From Candidatus Solibacter sp. (GTDB lineage: Bacteria > Acidobacteriota > Terriglobia > Bryobacterales > Bryobacteraceae): 5,082 bases of DNA. The stretch covers positions 1-5,082 of the forward strand of contig JADGNT010000448.1 in assembly GCA_017883345.1 (NCBI GenBank). Direction: 5' to 3'. The notes below the pieces were generated by a model. That model had not been told where the DNA came from and ran no database searches. It saw nothing but the letters and a program-made list of their open reading frames with translations. This document shows, one piece after another, positions 1-5,082 of the stretch. Numbering within the stretch: the first letter of the stretch is position 1; each line of letters starts with the position of its first letter. Both the position numbers and the translations under genes were made by a program.

Positions 1-5
1 ACACG

Positions 6-23
6 GCAGGCACGAGTGCCTGC
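6..23. repeat. 8-bp palindrome upstream of the metallopeptidase-like gene
   Basis: GCAGGCAC at 6-13 is the exact reverse complement of GTGCCTGC at 16-23, with two bases between. As RNA the innermost pair would have to open, giving a 7-bp GC-rich stem with a 4-base loop. It lies about 30 bases before the start at 52 and is not followed by a T-run, so it does not look like a standard intrinsic terminator. It could be a protein-binding palindrome, the end of an upstream transcript, or a dispersed intergenic repeat. The window edge prevents a choice. Confidence 0.4.
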
Positions 24-39
24 GCCACATCGGCTGGAC

Positions 40-43
40 GGAG
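40..43 (+). promoter_or_regulatory. ribosome binding site (GGAG) for the gene at 52
   Basis: GGAG ends eight bases before the ATG at 52, which is normal Shine-Dalgarno spacing. It supports this ATG as the true start, and the start is directly followed by a signal-peptide-like sequence. Confidence 0.6.
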
Positions 44-51
44 TGTGAGAA

Positions 52-1278
52 ATGCGGCTTAAGACTGCTTTGTTCCTGATCCTGCTGGGGGCCGTCCAGG
101 CGCCCGCCCAACCGGGCGATTCCGCCAAACTCTGCGCGCAGATCCCGCCGCTCGCCGAACAACTCACCAAGATCTCGGGGATGCCCTTGCGCCACGCCGT
201 GCCCTGCGACTTCATCACCAAGGAGAAGATCAAGGAGTTCCTCAACAAGCGCGTCAAGGAAGTCGCCAAGCCCGAGGATCTGCGCGCCGAGGAGCTCACG
301 CTCAAGAAATTCGGCCTGGTGCCGCCGGATTTCGACCTGGCGAAAAACACTATCGAGCTGCTCACCGAGCAGGCCGCCGCCTTCTACGACTACGACCGCA
401 AGAAGCTGTTCGTCACCGACACCACCGCCTCGGAGACCCAGGAGCCCGTGCTCTCCCACGAGATCGCCCACGCCATCGCCGACCAGAACTACAACCTCTC
501 CAAGTTCATCAAGGCGGGCCGCAAGAGCGATGACGGGGCCACCGCGCGCCTCGCCGTCATGGAAGGCCAGGCCACCTGGCTGATGTCCGAACTGCTGGCG
601 CGCAAGATGGGGCAATCGCTCAAGGATTCGCCGGCGCTGCTGGCCATGATGAGCGGCGCCACCGAAGGCGCGGCGGGGCAGTACCCGGTCTTCGACAATG
701 CGCCGCTCTACCTGCGGCTGACCCTCATCTTCCCCTATACCAAGGGCATGCTCTTCCAGAATGCGCTCTTCGACCGCGACGGCCAGAAGGGATTCACCGA
801 GGTCTTCCGCAAGCCGCCCGTCTCCACCCAACAGATTCTCCACCCGGAGAAATACTTCAGCGGCGTCAAACCCACCCAGCCGGACCTTCCGCAACCCCAC
901 CTCCCCAAAGGCTACAAGAGCCTGGTGGGCGGATCGCTCGGCGAACTGGAGCACGCGGTCATGCTGGAACAGTACTCCGGCAAGGCGCGCGCCGCCGACA
1001 TCGCGCCGCACTGGCGCGGCTGCGCCTTCGACCTGGAGGAGAACAAGAAGGCCGGCCGTATCGTGCTGCTCTACGCCGTGGAATGGGACAGCGAAGAGGC
1101 CGCCCGCCAGTATTTCGCCGCCTATCGCGCGCAGCTCTCGAAGAAATGGAAACAGATGGCCGTCGCCACGGAAACCGGCGACGCCGTCACCGGCGCCGGC
1201 GACGATGGCCGCTTTGAGTTACGCCGCAAAGGCGCCACGGTCACCAGCATGGAAGGTTTGCCCCCTGCGATAGACTGA
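52..1278 (+). CDS. exported HExxH zinc-metallopeptidase-like protein
   Basis: The 408-residue product begins with a typical signal peptide: MRLK, a hydrophobic stretch at about 5-16, and a likely cleavage site after A17-P18-A19. It is therefore probably periplasmic or secreted. A zinc-protease signature H136-E-I-A-H140 follows, then a DQNYNL segment, and E171-G-Q-A lies 31 residues after H140. This is the arrangement of gluzincin-type proteins in which the later Glu is the third zinc ligand. The C-terminal part (about 284-370) has an LGELE segment at 296-300 and a WDSEEAARQY segment at 345-354. I recall similar blocks in uncharacterised HExxH proteins of the type HExxHxxxDQ...EGxA...LGE...WD. 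C28, C52 and C324 could form disulfides after export. The start is supported by GGAG at 40-43. The next gene follows after four bases, so co-expression is likely. The metallopeptidase fold is well supported; proteolytic activity and substrate are unknown. Confidence 0.8.
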   Translation: MRLKTALFLILLGAVQAPAQPGDSAKLCAQIPPLAEQLTKISGMPLRHAVPCDFITKEKIKEFLNKRVKEVAKPEDLRAEELTLKKFGLVPPDFDLAKNTIELLTEQAAAFYDYDRKKLFVTDTTASETQEPVLSHEIAHAIADQNYNLSKFIKAGRKSDDGATARLAVMEGQATWLMSELLARKMGQSLKDSPALLAMMSGATEGAAGQYPVFDNAPLYLRLTLIFPYTKGMLFQNALFDRDGQKGFTEVFRKPPVSTQQILHPEKYFSGVKPTQPDLPQPHLPKGYKSLVGGSLGELEHAVMLEQYSGKARAADIAPHWRGCAFDLEENKKAGRIVLLYAVEWDSEEAARQYFAAYRAQLSKKWKQMAVATETGDAVTGAGDDGRFELRRKGATVTSMEGLPPAID

Positions 1279-1282
1279 GTTT

Positions 1283-1867
1283 ATGCGTTTCTTTCGGGTG
1301 ATCGCGGCACTGACTCTACTGGCCATGGCGATCGCGTCCGCGCGCGCCGCCAATCTGCCGCGTCCTTCGCCGGATTTCGCCATCAACCTCGGCCAGGGTA
1401 AGCAAGTCCGCATCAGCCAGTACAAAGGCAAGACCGTCGTGGTCGCGTTCATCCTGACGTATTGTTCCCATTGTCAGAAGGCGATCGGCGTTCTCTCCAA
1501 GATGCAGAGAGAGTACGGCGCGCGCGGCCTGCAGGTGCTGGCCTCCGCCACCGAGGAGATGGCCGCCGCCGCCCTCCCCGGCTTTTTGCGCCAGTTCGAC
1601 CCGCCGTTCCCGGTGGGCATCAACACCGCCACCGAATTCATCACCTACATGCAACATCCCACCATGCTCCAGTTGATCATGCCGGGGCTGGTGTTCATCG
1701 ATAAGGACGGGATCATCCGCGCGCAATACGAAGGGCGCGACACGTTTCTCGAGGAAACCGGCGTGGAGAAAAACATCCGCGCCAAAGTCGAAGAGATGCT
1801 GACACCGCCCGCCGCCGCGCCGAAAAAGGCCGGGGCGAAAAAGGGTGTCGCGAAGAAATCCAACTAA
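1283..1867 (+). CDS. exported thioredoxin-fold protein, TlpA/redoxin-like
   Basis: The 194-residue product has a signal peptide: MRFFR, a hydrophobic core at about 6-18, and a likely cleavage after A20-R21-A22. The mature part reads as an AhpC/TSA-redoxin or TlpA-like domain. It has PSPDFAI near residue 30, the strand KTVVVAFILTYC, the active site C61-S-H-C64, a probable cis-proline P134 in the MPG segment, and the strand FIDKDG at 138-143. The CxxC pair suggests thiol-disulfide exchange in the cell envelope, by family knowledge; reductase versus oxidase direction cannot be read. Residues 175-194 form a low-complexity tail of Pro, Ala, Gly and Lys, outside the fold. The start lies four bases after the upstream stop and has no good Shine-Dalgarno site, so translational coupling to the metallopeptidase-like gene is likely. 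A role in keeping disulfides of that neighbour in order is possible but is inference from context only. Confidence 0.82.
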   Translation: MRFFRVIAALTLLAMAIASARAANLPRPSPDFAINLGQGKQVRISQYKGKTVVVAFILTYCSHCQKAIGVLSKMQREYGARGLQVLASATEEMAAAALPGFLRQFDPPFPVGINTATEFITYMQHPTMLQLIMPGLVFIDKDGIIRAQYEGRDTFLEETGVEKNIRAKVEEMLTPPAAAPKKAGAKKGVAKKSN

Positions 1868-1903
1868 GTTCCCGAGGCGATCAGCCGACGCCCAGGCGAC
1901 TCT

Positions 1904-2296
1904 CTATTCCGTCGTCTTGCCGTCGAAGTGTTCGTTGTCGGCCTCCGCGTCGGCGCGCGTATGGTGGACGACGCCGTCCCGATGATTCGGCGGCGCATAG
2001 ATCGTATAGAGCTTCAGTGGAACACTGCCGGTATTGACGATGTTGTGATTCGTCCCGGCCGGGACGACTACCGCCCAGCCCGCTCGGATCGCTGTCCGAA
2101 CGCCATCGAGCACCGCCTCACCGGTCCCCTCCTCCACGCGAAAGAACTGGTCGAGCTTGTGGACTTCCGCCCCGATCTCTTCCTTGGGCTTTAACGCCAT
2201 CAAGACGAGCTGGCAATTCTTTGCCGTATAAAGTACTCGGCGAAACTCGACGCTCTTGACGGCGAGATCCTCGATGTCCTGCACAAAGCCTTTCAT
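1904..2296 (-). CDS. small single-domain cupin protein
   Basis: The 130-residue product is a compact cupin beta-barrel with no signal peptide, so it is probably cytoplasmic. The second cupin motif is complete: G73, then P79-A-G81, H84 and N88 match G(X)5PxG(X)2H(X)3N. The first motif is altered: H46 is followed by D49-Q50 rather than by the HxH pair, then E55-E56 and G59. Likely metal ligands are H46, Q50, one of E55/E56, and H84. The segment LKLYTIYAPPNHRDG at 94-108 is typical of a widespread cupin group annotated only by its fold or as phosphomannose-isomerase-like. The reading frame stays open upstream to 2539, but ATG at 2296 is preferred because an AGAGGAG ribosome site lies seven bases before it and the cupin fold begins soon after. 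The gene is downstream of the alanyl-tRNA editing gene on the same strand. Its substrate is unknown. Confidence 0.85.
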   Translation of the reverse strand: MKGFVQDIEDLAVKSVEFRRVLYTAKNCQLVLMALKPKEEIGAEVHKLDQFFRVEEGTGEAVLDGVRTAIRAGWAVVVPAGTNHNIVNTGSVPLKLYTIYAPPNHRDGVVHHTRADAEADNEHFDGKTTE

Positions 2297-2303
2297 AACG
2301 CGA

Positions 2304-2310
2304 CTCCTCT
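2304..2310 (-). promoter_or_regulatory. strong ribosome binding site for the cupin gene
   Basis: On the minus strand AGAGGAG lies seven bases before the ATG at 2296. It is the strongest Shine-Dalgarno site in the window, and it decides the start against the longer open frame reaching 2539. Confidence 0.75.
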
Positions 2311-2318
2311 TTCGTTTT

Positions 2319-2331
2319 GCCCCACGGGGGC
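2319..2331 (-). promoter_or_regulatory. small GC hairpin in the cupin leader
   Basis: GCCCC at 2319-2323 pairs with GGGGC at 2327-2331 around a 3-base loop, giving a 5-bp all-GC stem. It ends about eight bases upstream of the cupin ribosome site when read on the minus strand. It could affect translation or mRNA stability. Chance is also possible in such GC-rich DNA. Confidence 0.25.
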
Positions 2332-2404
2332 GTTCGATGACATGCAGAGCAGGCGCACTGTTTTCCAGCCGCCTTGCCCACGAAGGTATCACAATATCAA
2401 GAAG

Positions 2405-2432
2405 CTCCGGCCTTTGAGTCGCCGCGCCGGAG
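2405..2432 (-). terminator. possible weak hairpin after the alanyl-tRNA editing gene
   Basis: CTCCGGC at 2405-2411 pairs with GCCGGAG at 2426-2432 in a 7-bp stem with a 14-base loop, beginning about 30 bases after the stop at 2463 on the minus strand. The loop is large and the following bases (CTTCTTG) are only mildly T-rich, so it would be a weak terminator at best. The rest of the 166-base gap before the cupin shows no clear -35/-10 pair, so I cannot say whether the cupin has its own promoter. Confidence 0.2.
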
Positions 2433-2462
2433 AGCGGAAAAGCACAGAACTTCGCGGGACGC

Positions 2463-3632
2463 TCAAGATCCGGTGATCTTTGCCACCAAAGCGTCCAGCA
2501 AAGCCGCATCCGGGACGCTGCCCTGGGCGATGCGCGCATTGCCGCCGCCGCGGCCGCCCGCTTCGGTGAGCGCCGCCTTCAGCAGCTTGCCGGCGTCCAC
2601 TCCGGAATCCGCCGACGCGGCCAGCAATACCGAGGGCGGATCCTTCAGCGTCGCTACGTAAACGCTCCTCGTCTGCGCGGTGAAGTTCTGCGCTACCGCG
2701 CGCAGGTCTTCCAGGTTGCCGCGATCCAGCCGCTCGACGGCGCGCCGCATGCCATCCGGACCGGGCTCGGTAGCGGTGTAGAGTTCCTTGCCCTGATAGG
2801 CCGCCAGATCGAGTTCCAGCTTGCGGCGCGCTTTCTCGCCCGCCTTCGCCGCCTCCAGTTGCGCGGCCACCATCGGAGCCACTTCGTCCAGCGGCGCCGA
2901 AAAGAGCTGCGCGATTCTGCTGAGCGCCTCGAAATCCGCCCGCGCGCGCCGCACCGCGCGCCCGCCGCACACGAACTCGACGCGGACCGATTGCCGGATC
3001 TTCTCCGTCCGGCGCAGCAGGATCGGCCCGATCTCCCCGGTGGTGCGCACGTGCGTGCCGCCGCACGCGCTGCGGTCCAGCCCGTCGATCGACACGATGC
3101 GCAGCGTGCCCGCACGTTCCGAGGCCTTACGCAGCCCCTGCGCCACGCCAGCGTCCTCAAACCGCACGTCCACCGCGCGATTCTCGGAAACCAGTTGGTT
3201 GGCGCGCCGTTCGGCCTCAATCACGGTGCGCGCCTCCACCGGCCCGCCTTCCAGATCGATAGTGGCAGACTCCGCGCCCAAATGAAAACTCACGGTGTGC
3301 AGCCCGAAGAGTTCCTCGAACACGGCCGAGAGCAGATGCTGCCCGGAGTGCTGCTGCATGTGGTCGAAGCGCCGCGTCCAATCGATTTCGCCCGCCACTT
3401 CGCCCGCCGCCGCCAGCGGCGCCGCCAACCGGTGCGCGATGCGCCCCTCCTCCTCCACCACTTCGACCACCGCCACCCCGGCGATCGACCCCACATCGAA
3501 CGGCTGCCCGCCCGACGCCGGATAGAACAGGGTACGGTCCAGGTATACGGTGCGCCCGTCCGCGGAGCGCTCCACCACCCGCGCCTCAAACTCGCGCAGG
3601 TAGGAATCGGTGTAATAGAGCCGTTCAGTCAT
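2463..3632 (-). CDS. alanyl-tRNA editing protein, long AlaX type with DHHA1 domain
   Basis: The 389-residue product is related to the editing and C-terminal parts of alanyl-tRNA synthetase and lacks the aminoacylation domain. By family knowledge such proteins hydrolyse mischarged Ser-tRNA(Ala) or Gly-tRNA(Ala) in the cytoplasm. The N-terminal beta-barrel has FYPASGGQPFDVG at 36-48. The zinc site of the editing domain is complete: H95-SGQ-H99 and C190-GGT-H194. A helical linker around 230-285 leads into a DHHA1 domain, ending in a glycine-rich GGRGGG segment at 359-364 and a final helix. Length fits the AlaX-L class. ATG at 3632 is chosen because the homologous sequence begins MTERLYYTD; an in-frame GTG at 3641 would add three residues. 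Neither start has a clear Shine-Dalgarno site. The left unit of the palindromic element begins only 31 bases upstream, so the promoter must lie within or beyond that element. Whether it edits Ser or Gly is not visible. Confidence 0.93.
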   Translation of the reverse strand: MTERLYYTDSYLREFEARVVERSADGRTVYLDRTLFYPASGGQPFDVGSIAGVAVVEVVEEEGRIAHRLAAPLAAAGEVAGEIDWTRRFDHMQQHSGQHLLSAVFEELFGLHTVSFHLGAESATIDLEGGPVEARTVIEAERRANQLVSENRAVDVRFEDAGVAQGLRKASERAGTLRIVSIDGLDRSACGGTHVRTTGEIGPILLRRTEKIRQSVRVEFVCGGRAVRRARADFEALSRIAQLFSAPLDEVAPMVAAQLEAAKAGEKARRKLELDLAAYQGKELYTATEPGPDGMRRAVERLDRGNLEDLRAVAQNFTAQTRSVYVATLKDPPSVLLAASADSGVDAGKLLKAALTEAGGRGGGNARIAQGSVPDAALLDALVAKITGS

Positions 3633-3662
3633 AGGAATCACTGCTATTGTTGCAGGTTGACG

Positions 3663-3751
3663 GTGGGACAGACCATCGCCTTTTGTGGTCTGTCATGCCT
3701 CGTAAAGGCACGGCTGGTTGACAGACGACAAAAGGCGATCGTCTGTCCCAC
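3663..3751. repeat. BIME-like element: two inverted hairpin units
   Basis: Two 32-base units face each other, 3663-3694 and 3720-3751, matching as reverse complements at 30 of 32 positions. Each unit also folds on itself: GACAGACC (3667-3674) with GGTCTGTC (3687-3694), and GACAGACG (3720-3727) with CGTCTGTC (3740-3747). Both are perfect 8-bp stems with 12-base loops. The only two mismatches between units, 3674/3740 and 3687/3727, are the loop-closing pair of each hairpin, C-G on the left and G-C on the right. That compensatory pattern says the single hairpin is the conserved unit. The 25-base spacer holds a third small hairpin. A tetramer GTGG precedes the left stem and the same tetramer precedes the right stem on the other strand, recalling the short tag beside REP stems mobilised by RAYT transposases. 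No transposase gene is in the window. It lies between divergent genes. Confidence 0.75.
3696..3710. repeat. small central hairpin in the BIME-like spacer
   Basis: TGCCT at 3696-3700 pairs with AGGCA at 3706-3710 around CGTAA, giving a 5-bp stem with a 5-base loop between the two large units. Together the region could form three consecutive hairpins, or one long stem of about 32 pairs capped by this hairpin. Because it is short, its functional relevance is uncertain. Confidence 0.4.
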
Positions 3752-3799
3752 ACAATGTAATGTTTTTGTCGCCGGGCCGGGATCGCCAAAATCGGGTGC

Positions 3800-3805
3800 T
3801 ATATT
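3800..3805 (+). promoter_or_regulatory. possible -10 element for the radical SAM gene
   Basis: TATATT matches the -10 consensus at five of six positions, and it lies 26 bases before the ATG at 3832. That would give a short leader of about 20 bases. No good -35 hexamer is found at 16-18 bases upstream, where the sequence is CCGGGA-like. This is a weak prediction, helped by its being the most AT-rich hexamer in the area. Confidence 0.25.
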
Positions 3806-3831
3806 CGGGGTTTAGGTACGCATTCTCTAAA

Positions 3832-5082
3832 ATGATCACCCATCCCAAAGGCACCCGCGCTCGTGTTCTGTTCAGTTCCGTCTTTGGTCCCTACGCCCAG
3901 GACGATGAATTCGGCAGCCGCAAGATCAACCCGATGGAGTTGTACCACAACCAGGTGACGCGCGAGCAGGGGCCGTTCTCCCTGCGCATGTTCCACCGTT
4001 CGTGGGGCATCCTCATGATCCAGAAGAACATCTCGGCGCCCACCACGGTGCTGGATTTCCCCACCCGCGAAGCCTTTGCCGGGGAACTGCGCGCCAACCG
4101 GTACGACATCGTCGGCATTTCCTCGATCATCGTCAACATCGGCAAGGTGCAAGAGATGTGCCGCATGGTGCGCGAACTGTCGCCGAAGTCCACCATCGTG
4201 GTCGGCGGACACGTGGCCGCCATCCCGGAAATCGAGGGCCTGGTCGATGCCGACCACATCGTGCGCGGCGATGGCATCGCCTGGATGCGCCGTTTTCTCG
4301 GCGAGGATGACACCGCGCCCATCCGCCATCCCGAAATCATCTCCGGCTTCGGGGCGCGCACCCTGGGCCTCACCCTGCCCATCACCAAAGGCACCACCGC
4401 CGCTACGATTATTCCCTCCGTGGGCTGTCCCATGGGGTGCAACTTCTGCACCACGTCCGCCTTCTTCGGCGGCAAGGGCCGCTATCTCAACTTCTACGAT
4501 TCCGGCAAGGAACTGTACGACGTCATGTGCGAGATGGAAGGCAAGCTCGACGTGAAATCGTTCTTCATGATGGACGAGAACTTCCTGCTGCACAAACGCC
4601 GCGCCCTGGAACTGCTGGAATTCATGAAGGCCGGGCACAAGGCGTGGTCGCTGTACGTGTTTTCCTCGGCCAACGCCATCAGCCAGTATTCCATAAGGGA
4701 ACTGGTGGAACTGGGCGTCTCCTGGATCTGGATGGGCCTGGAATCGCCGCACTCCGCCTACACCAAACTGAAGGGCGCGGACACCATCACGCTCACCAGA
4801 GAACTCCGCCAGCACGGCATCAAACTGTTGGGCTCGACGATTGTCGGCCTGGAACACCACACGCCCCAGAACATTGAAGGCGAGATCGAGCACGCCGTGG
4901 CGCACGACACCGATTTCCACCAGTTTATGCTGTACACCCCGGTGCCCGGAACCCCGCTCTTCTTCGAGATGAAGGAGCAGGGACGCATGCTGCCCGGCGT
5001 CAATCTGGCCGATATCCACGGCCAGCACGAGTTCAATTTCGCCCACGCGGCCATCTCCGCGAAGGAATCCAAATACTGGCTG
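3832..5082 (+). CDS. cobalamin-binding-like radical SAM enzyme (3' end missing)
   Basis: The frame runs open to the window edge, giving the first 417 residues. Residues about 10-150 resemble the Rossmann-like B12-binding domain found before many radical SAM domains, with YDIVGISS at 91-98, IVVGGHVAAIPE at 122-133 and HIVRGDG at 142-148. The radical SAM core begins near 190; C199-PMG-C203-NF-C206 is the CxxxCxxC motif that holds the 4Fe-4S cluster. GLES at 302-305 and TPVPGTP at 369-375 are further typical core segments. The usual DxHxxG cobalamin ligand motif is not seen, and residues 20-75 look unlike the standard domain, so cobalamin binding may be base-off without histidine, or lost. Known relatives include methylases and cyclases of lipids, pigments and natural products; the substrate is not predictable here. 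ATG at 3832 is preferred as the conserved sequence starts soon after. In-frame ATG at 3760 and GTG at 3796 are alternatives, and none has a clear Shine-Dalgarno site. Confidence 0.88.
   Translation, partial: MITHPKGTRARVLFSSVFGPYAQDDEFGSRKINPMELYHNQVTREQGPFSLRMFHRSWGILMIQKNISAPTTVLDFPTREAFAGELRANRYDIVGISSIIVNIGKVQEMCRMVRELSPKSTIVVGGHVAAIPEIEGLVDADHIVRGDGIAWMRRFLGEDDTAPIRHPEIISGFGARTLGLTLPITKGTTAATIIPSVGCPMGCNFCTTSAFFGGKGRYLNFYDSGKELYDVMCEMEGKLDVKSFFMMDENFLLHKRRALELLEFMKAGHKAWSLYVFSSANAISQYSIRELVELGVSWIWMGLESPHSAYTKLKGADTITLTRELRQHGIKLLGSTIVGLEHHTPQNIEGEIEHAVAHDTDFHQFMLYTPVPGTPLFFEMKEQGRMLPGVNLADIHGQHEFNFAHAAISAKESKYWL

Noticed and set aside
1868..1903. Bidirectional terminator between the convergent thioredoxin-like and cupin genes
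   Set aside because: I looked for a stem followed by a T-run in these 36 bases and found only short imperfect pairings.
2297..2539. Upstream extension of the cupin frame overlapping the end of the editing gene
   Set aside because: The added residues show no cupin-like sequence, would overlap the editing gene by about 77 bases, and ignore the strong AGAGGAG site just before the ATG at 2296.
3718..3723. Perfect TTGACA as a -35 promoter element on the plus strand
   Set aside because: No -10-like hexamer lies 16-18 bases downstream, where the sequence is CGTCTGT. The hexamer is part of the edge of the right hairpin unit.
3663..3751. The large inverted repeat as a simple intrinsic terminator
   Set aside because: It lies between two divergently transcribed genes, so no transcript needs ending there, and no T-run follows either outer edge. 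The two-unit structure fits a REP-type pair better.
3663..3751. CRISPR array
   Set aside because: There are only two units, in inverted and not direct orientation, with one spacer and no cas genes nearby.
2859..3815. Plus-strand open frame of 318 codons opposite the alanyl-tRNA editing gene
   Set aside because: Its product is an Arg/His/Pro-rich string without motifs, and it runs through the palindromic element. The minus strand encodes a complete AlaX-type protein with both zinc motifs.
3760..3831. Longer start for the radical SAM gene at ATG 3760 or GTG 3796
   Set aside because: The extra residues do not resemble the family and neither start has a ribosome site. The TATATT element would fall inside the coding region. 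They remain possible but less likely than 3832.
3799..5046. Long minus-strand open frame of 415 codons opposite the radical SAM gene
   Set aside because: The plus strand carries unmistakable radical SAM motifs through this whole stretch. The minus frame has no recognisable motif and is rich in His, Gly, Asp and Arg, as expected from the complement of GC-rich codons.

Overview
The window is a high-GC bacterial chromosome segment with five protein-coding genes, the last cut by the right edge. Two genes point right (52-1867), two point left (1904-3632), and a fifth points right from 3832. The GC-rich codon use, small secreted proteins of poorly characterised families, weak Shine-Dalgarno signals and the style of the intergenic palindromes suggest a soil bacterium, perhaps an acidobacterium of the Solibacter/Bryobacter type. 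No rRNA or diagnostic marker is present, so this is inference only.

Left block (1-1867): a short palindrome and a Shine-Dalgarno site precede a gene for an exported HExxH zinc-metallopeptidase-like protein. Four bases after its stop comes an exported thioredoxin-fold (TlpA/redoxin-like) protein with a CSHC active site and a lysine/alanine-rich tail. The two are probably one transcript acting outside the cytoplasmic membrane.

Middle block (1904-3632, minus strand): a stand-alone alanyl-tRNA editing protein of the long AlaX type (editing domain plus DHHA1 domain) lies upstream of a small single-domain cupin, with a 166-base gap. The cupin has a clear Shine-Dalgarno site. This block converges on the left block with only 36 bases between stop codons and no obvious terminator.

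Divergent intergenic region (3633-3831): this holds the most striking non-coding structure, a pair of inverted 32-base units at 3663-3694 and 3720-3751. Each unit is itself a perfect 8-bp hairpin with a 12-base loop. The two units differ at only two positions, and those positions pair with each other in each hairpin (C-G in one, G-C in the other). This is the layout of a REP/BIME-type element.

Right block (3832-5082): the N-terminal 417 residues of a radical SAM enzyme with a cobalamin-binding-like N-terminal domain. The CxxxCxxC cluster is intact, but the usual DxHxxG cobalamin ligand motif is not seen. Its substrate cannot be read from the sequence.

I do not see a convincing new multi-gene system here. 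The items most worth follow-up are the BIME-like element and the radical SAM protein without a visible cobalamin histidine ligand.
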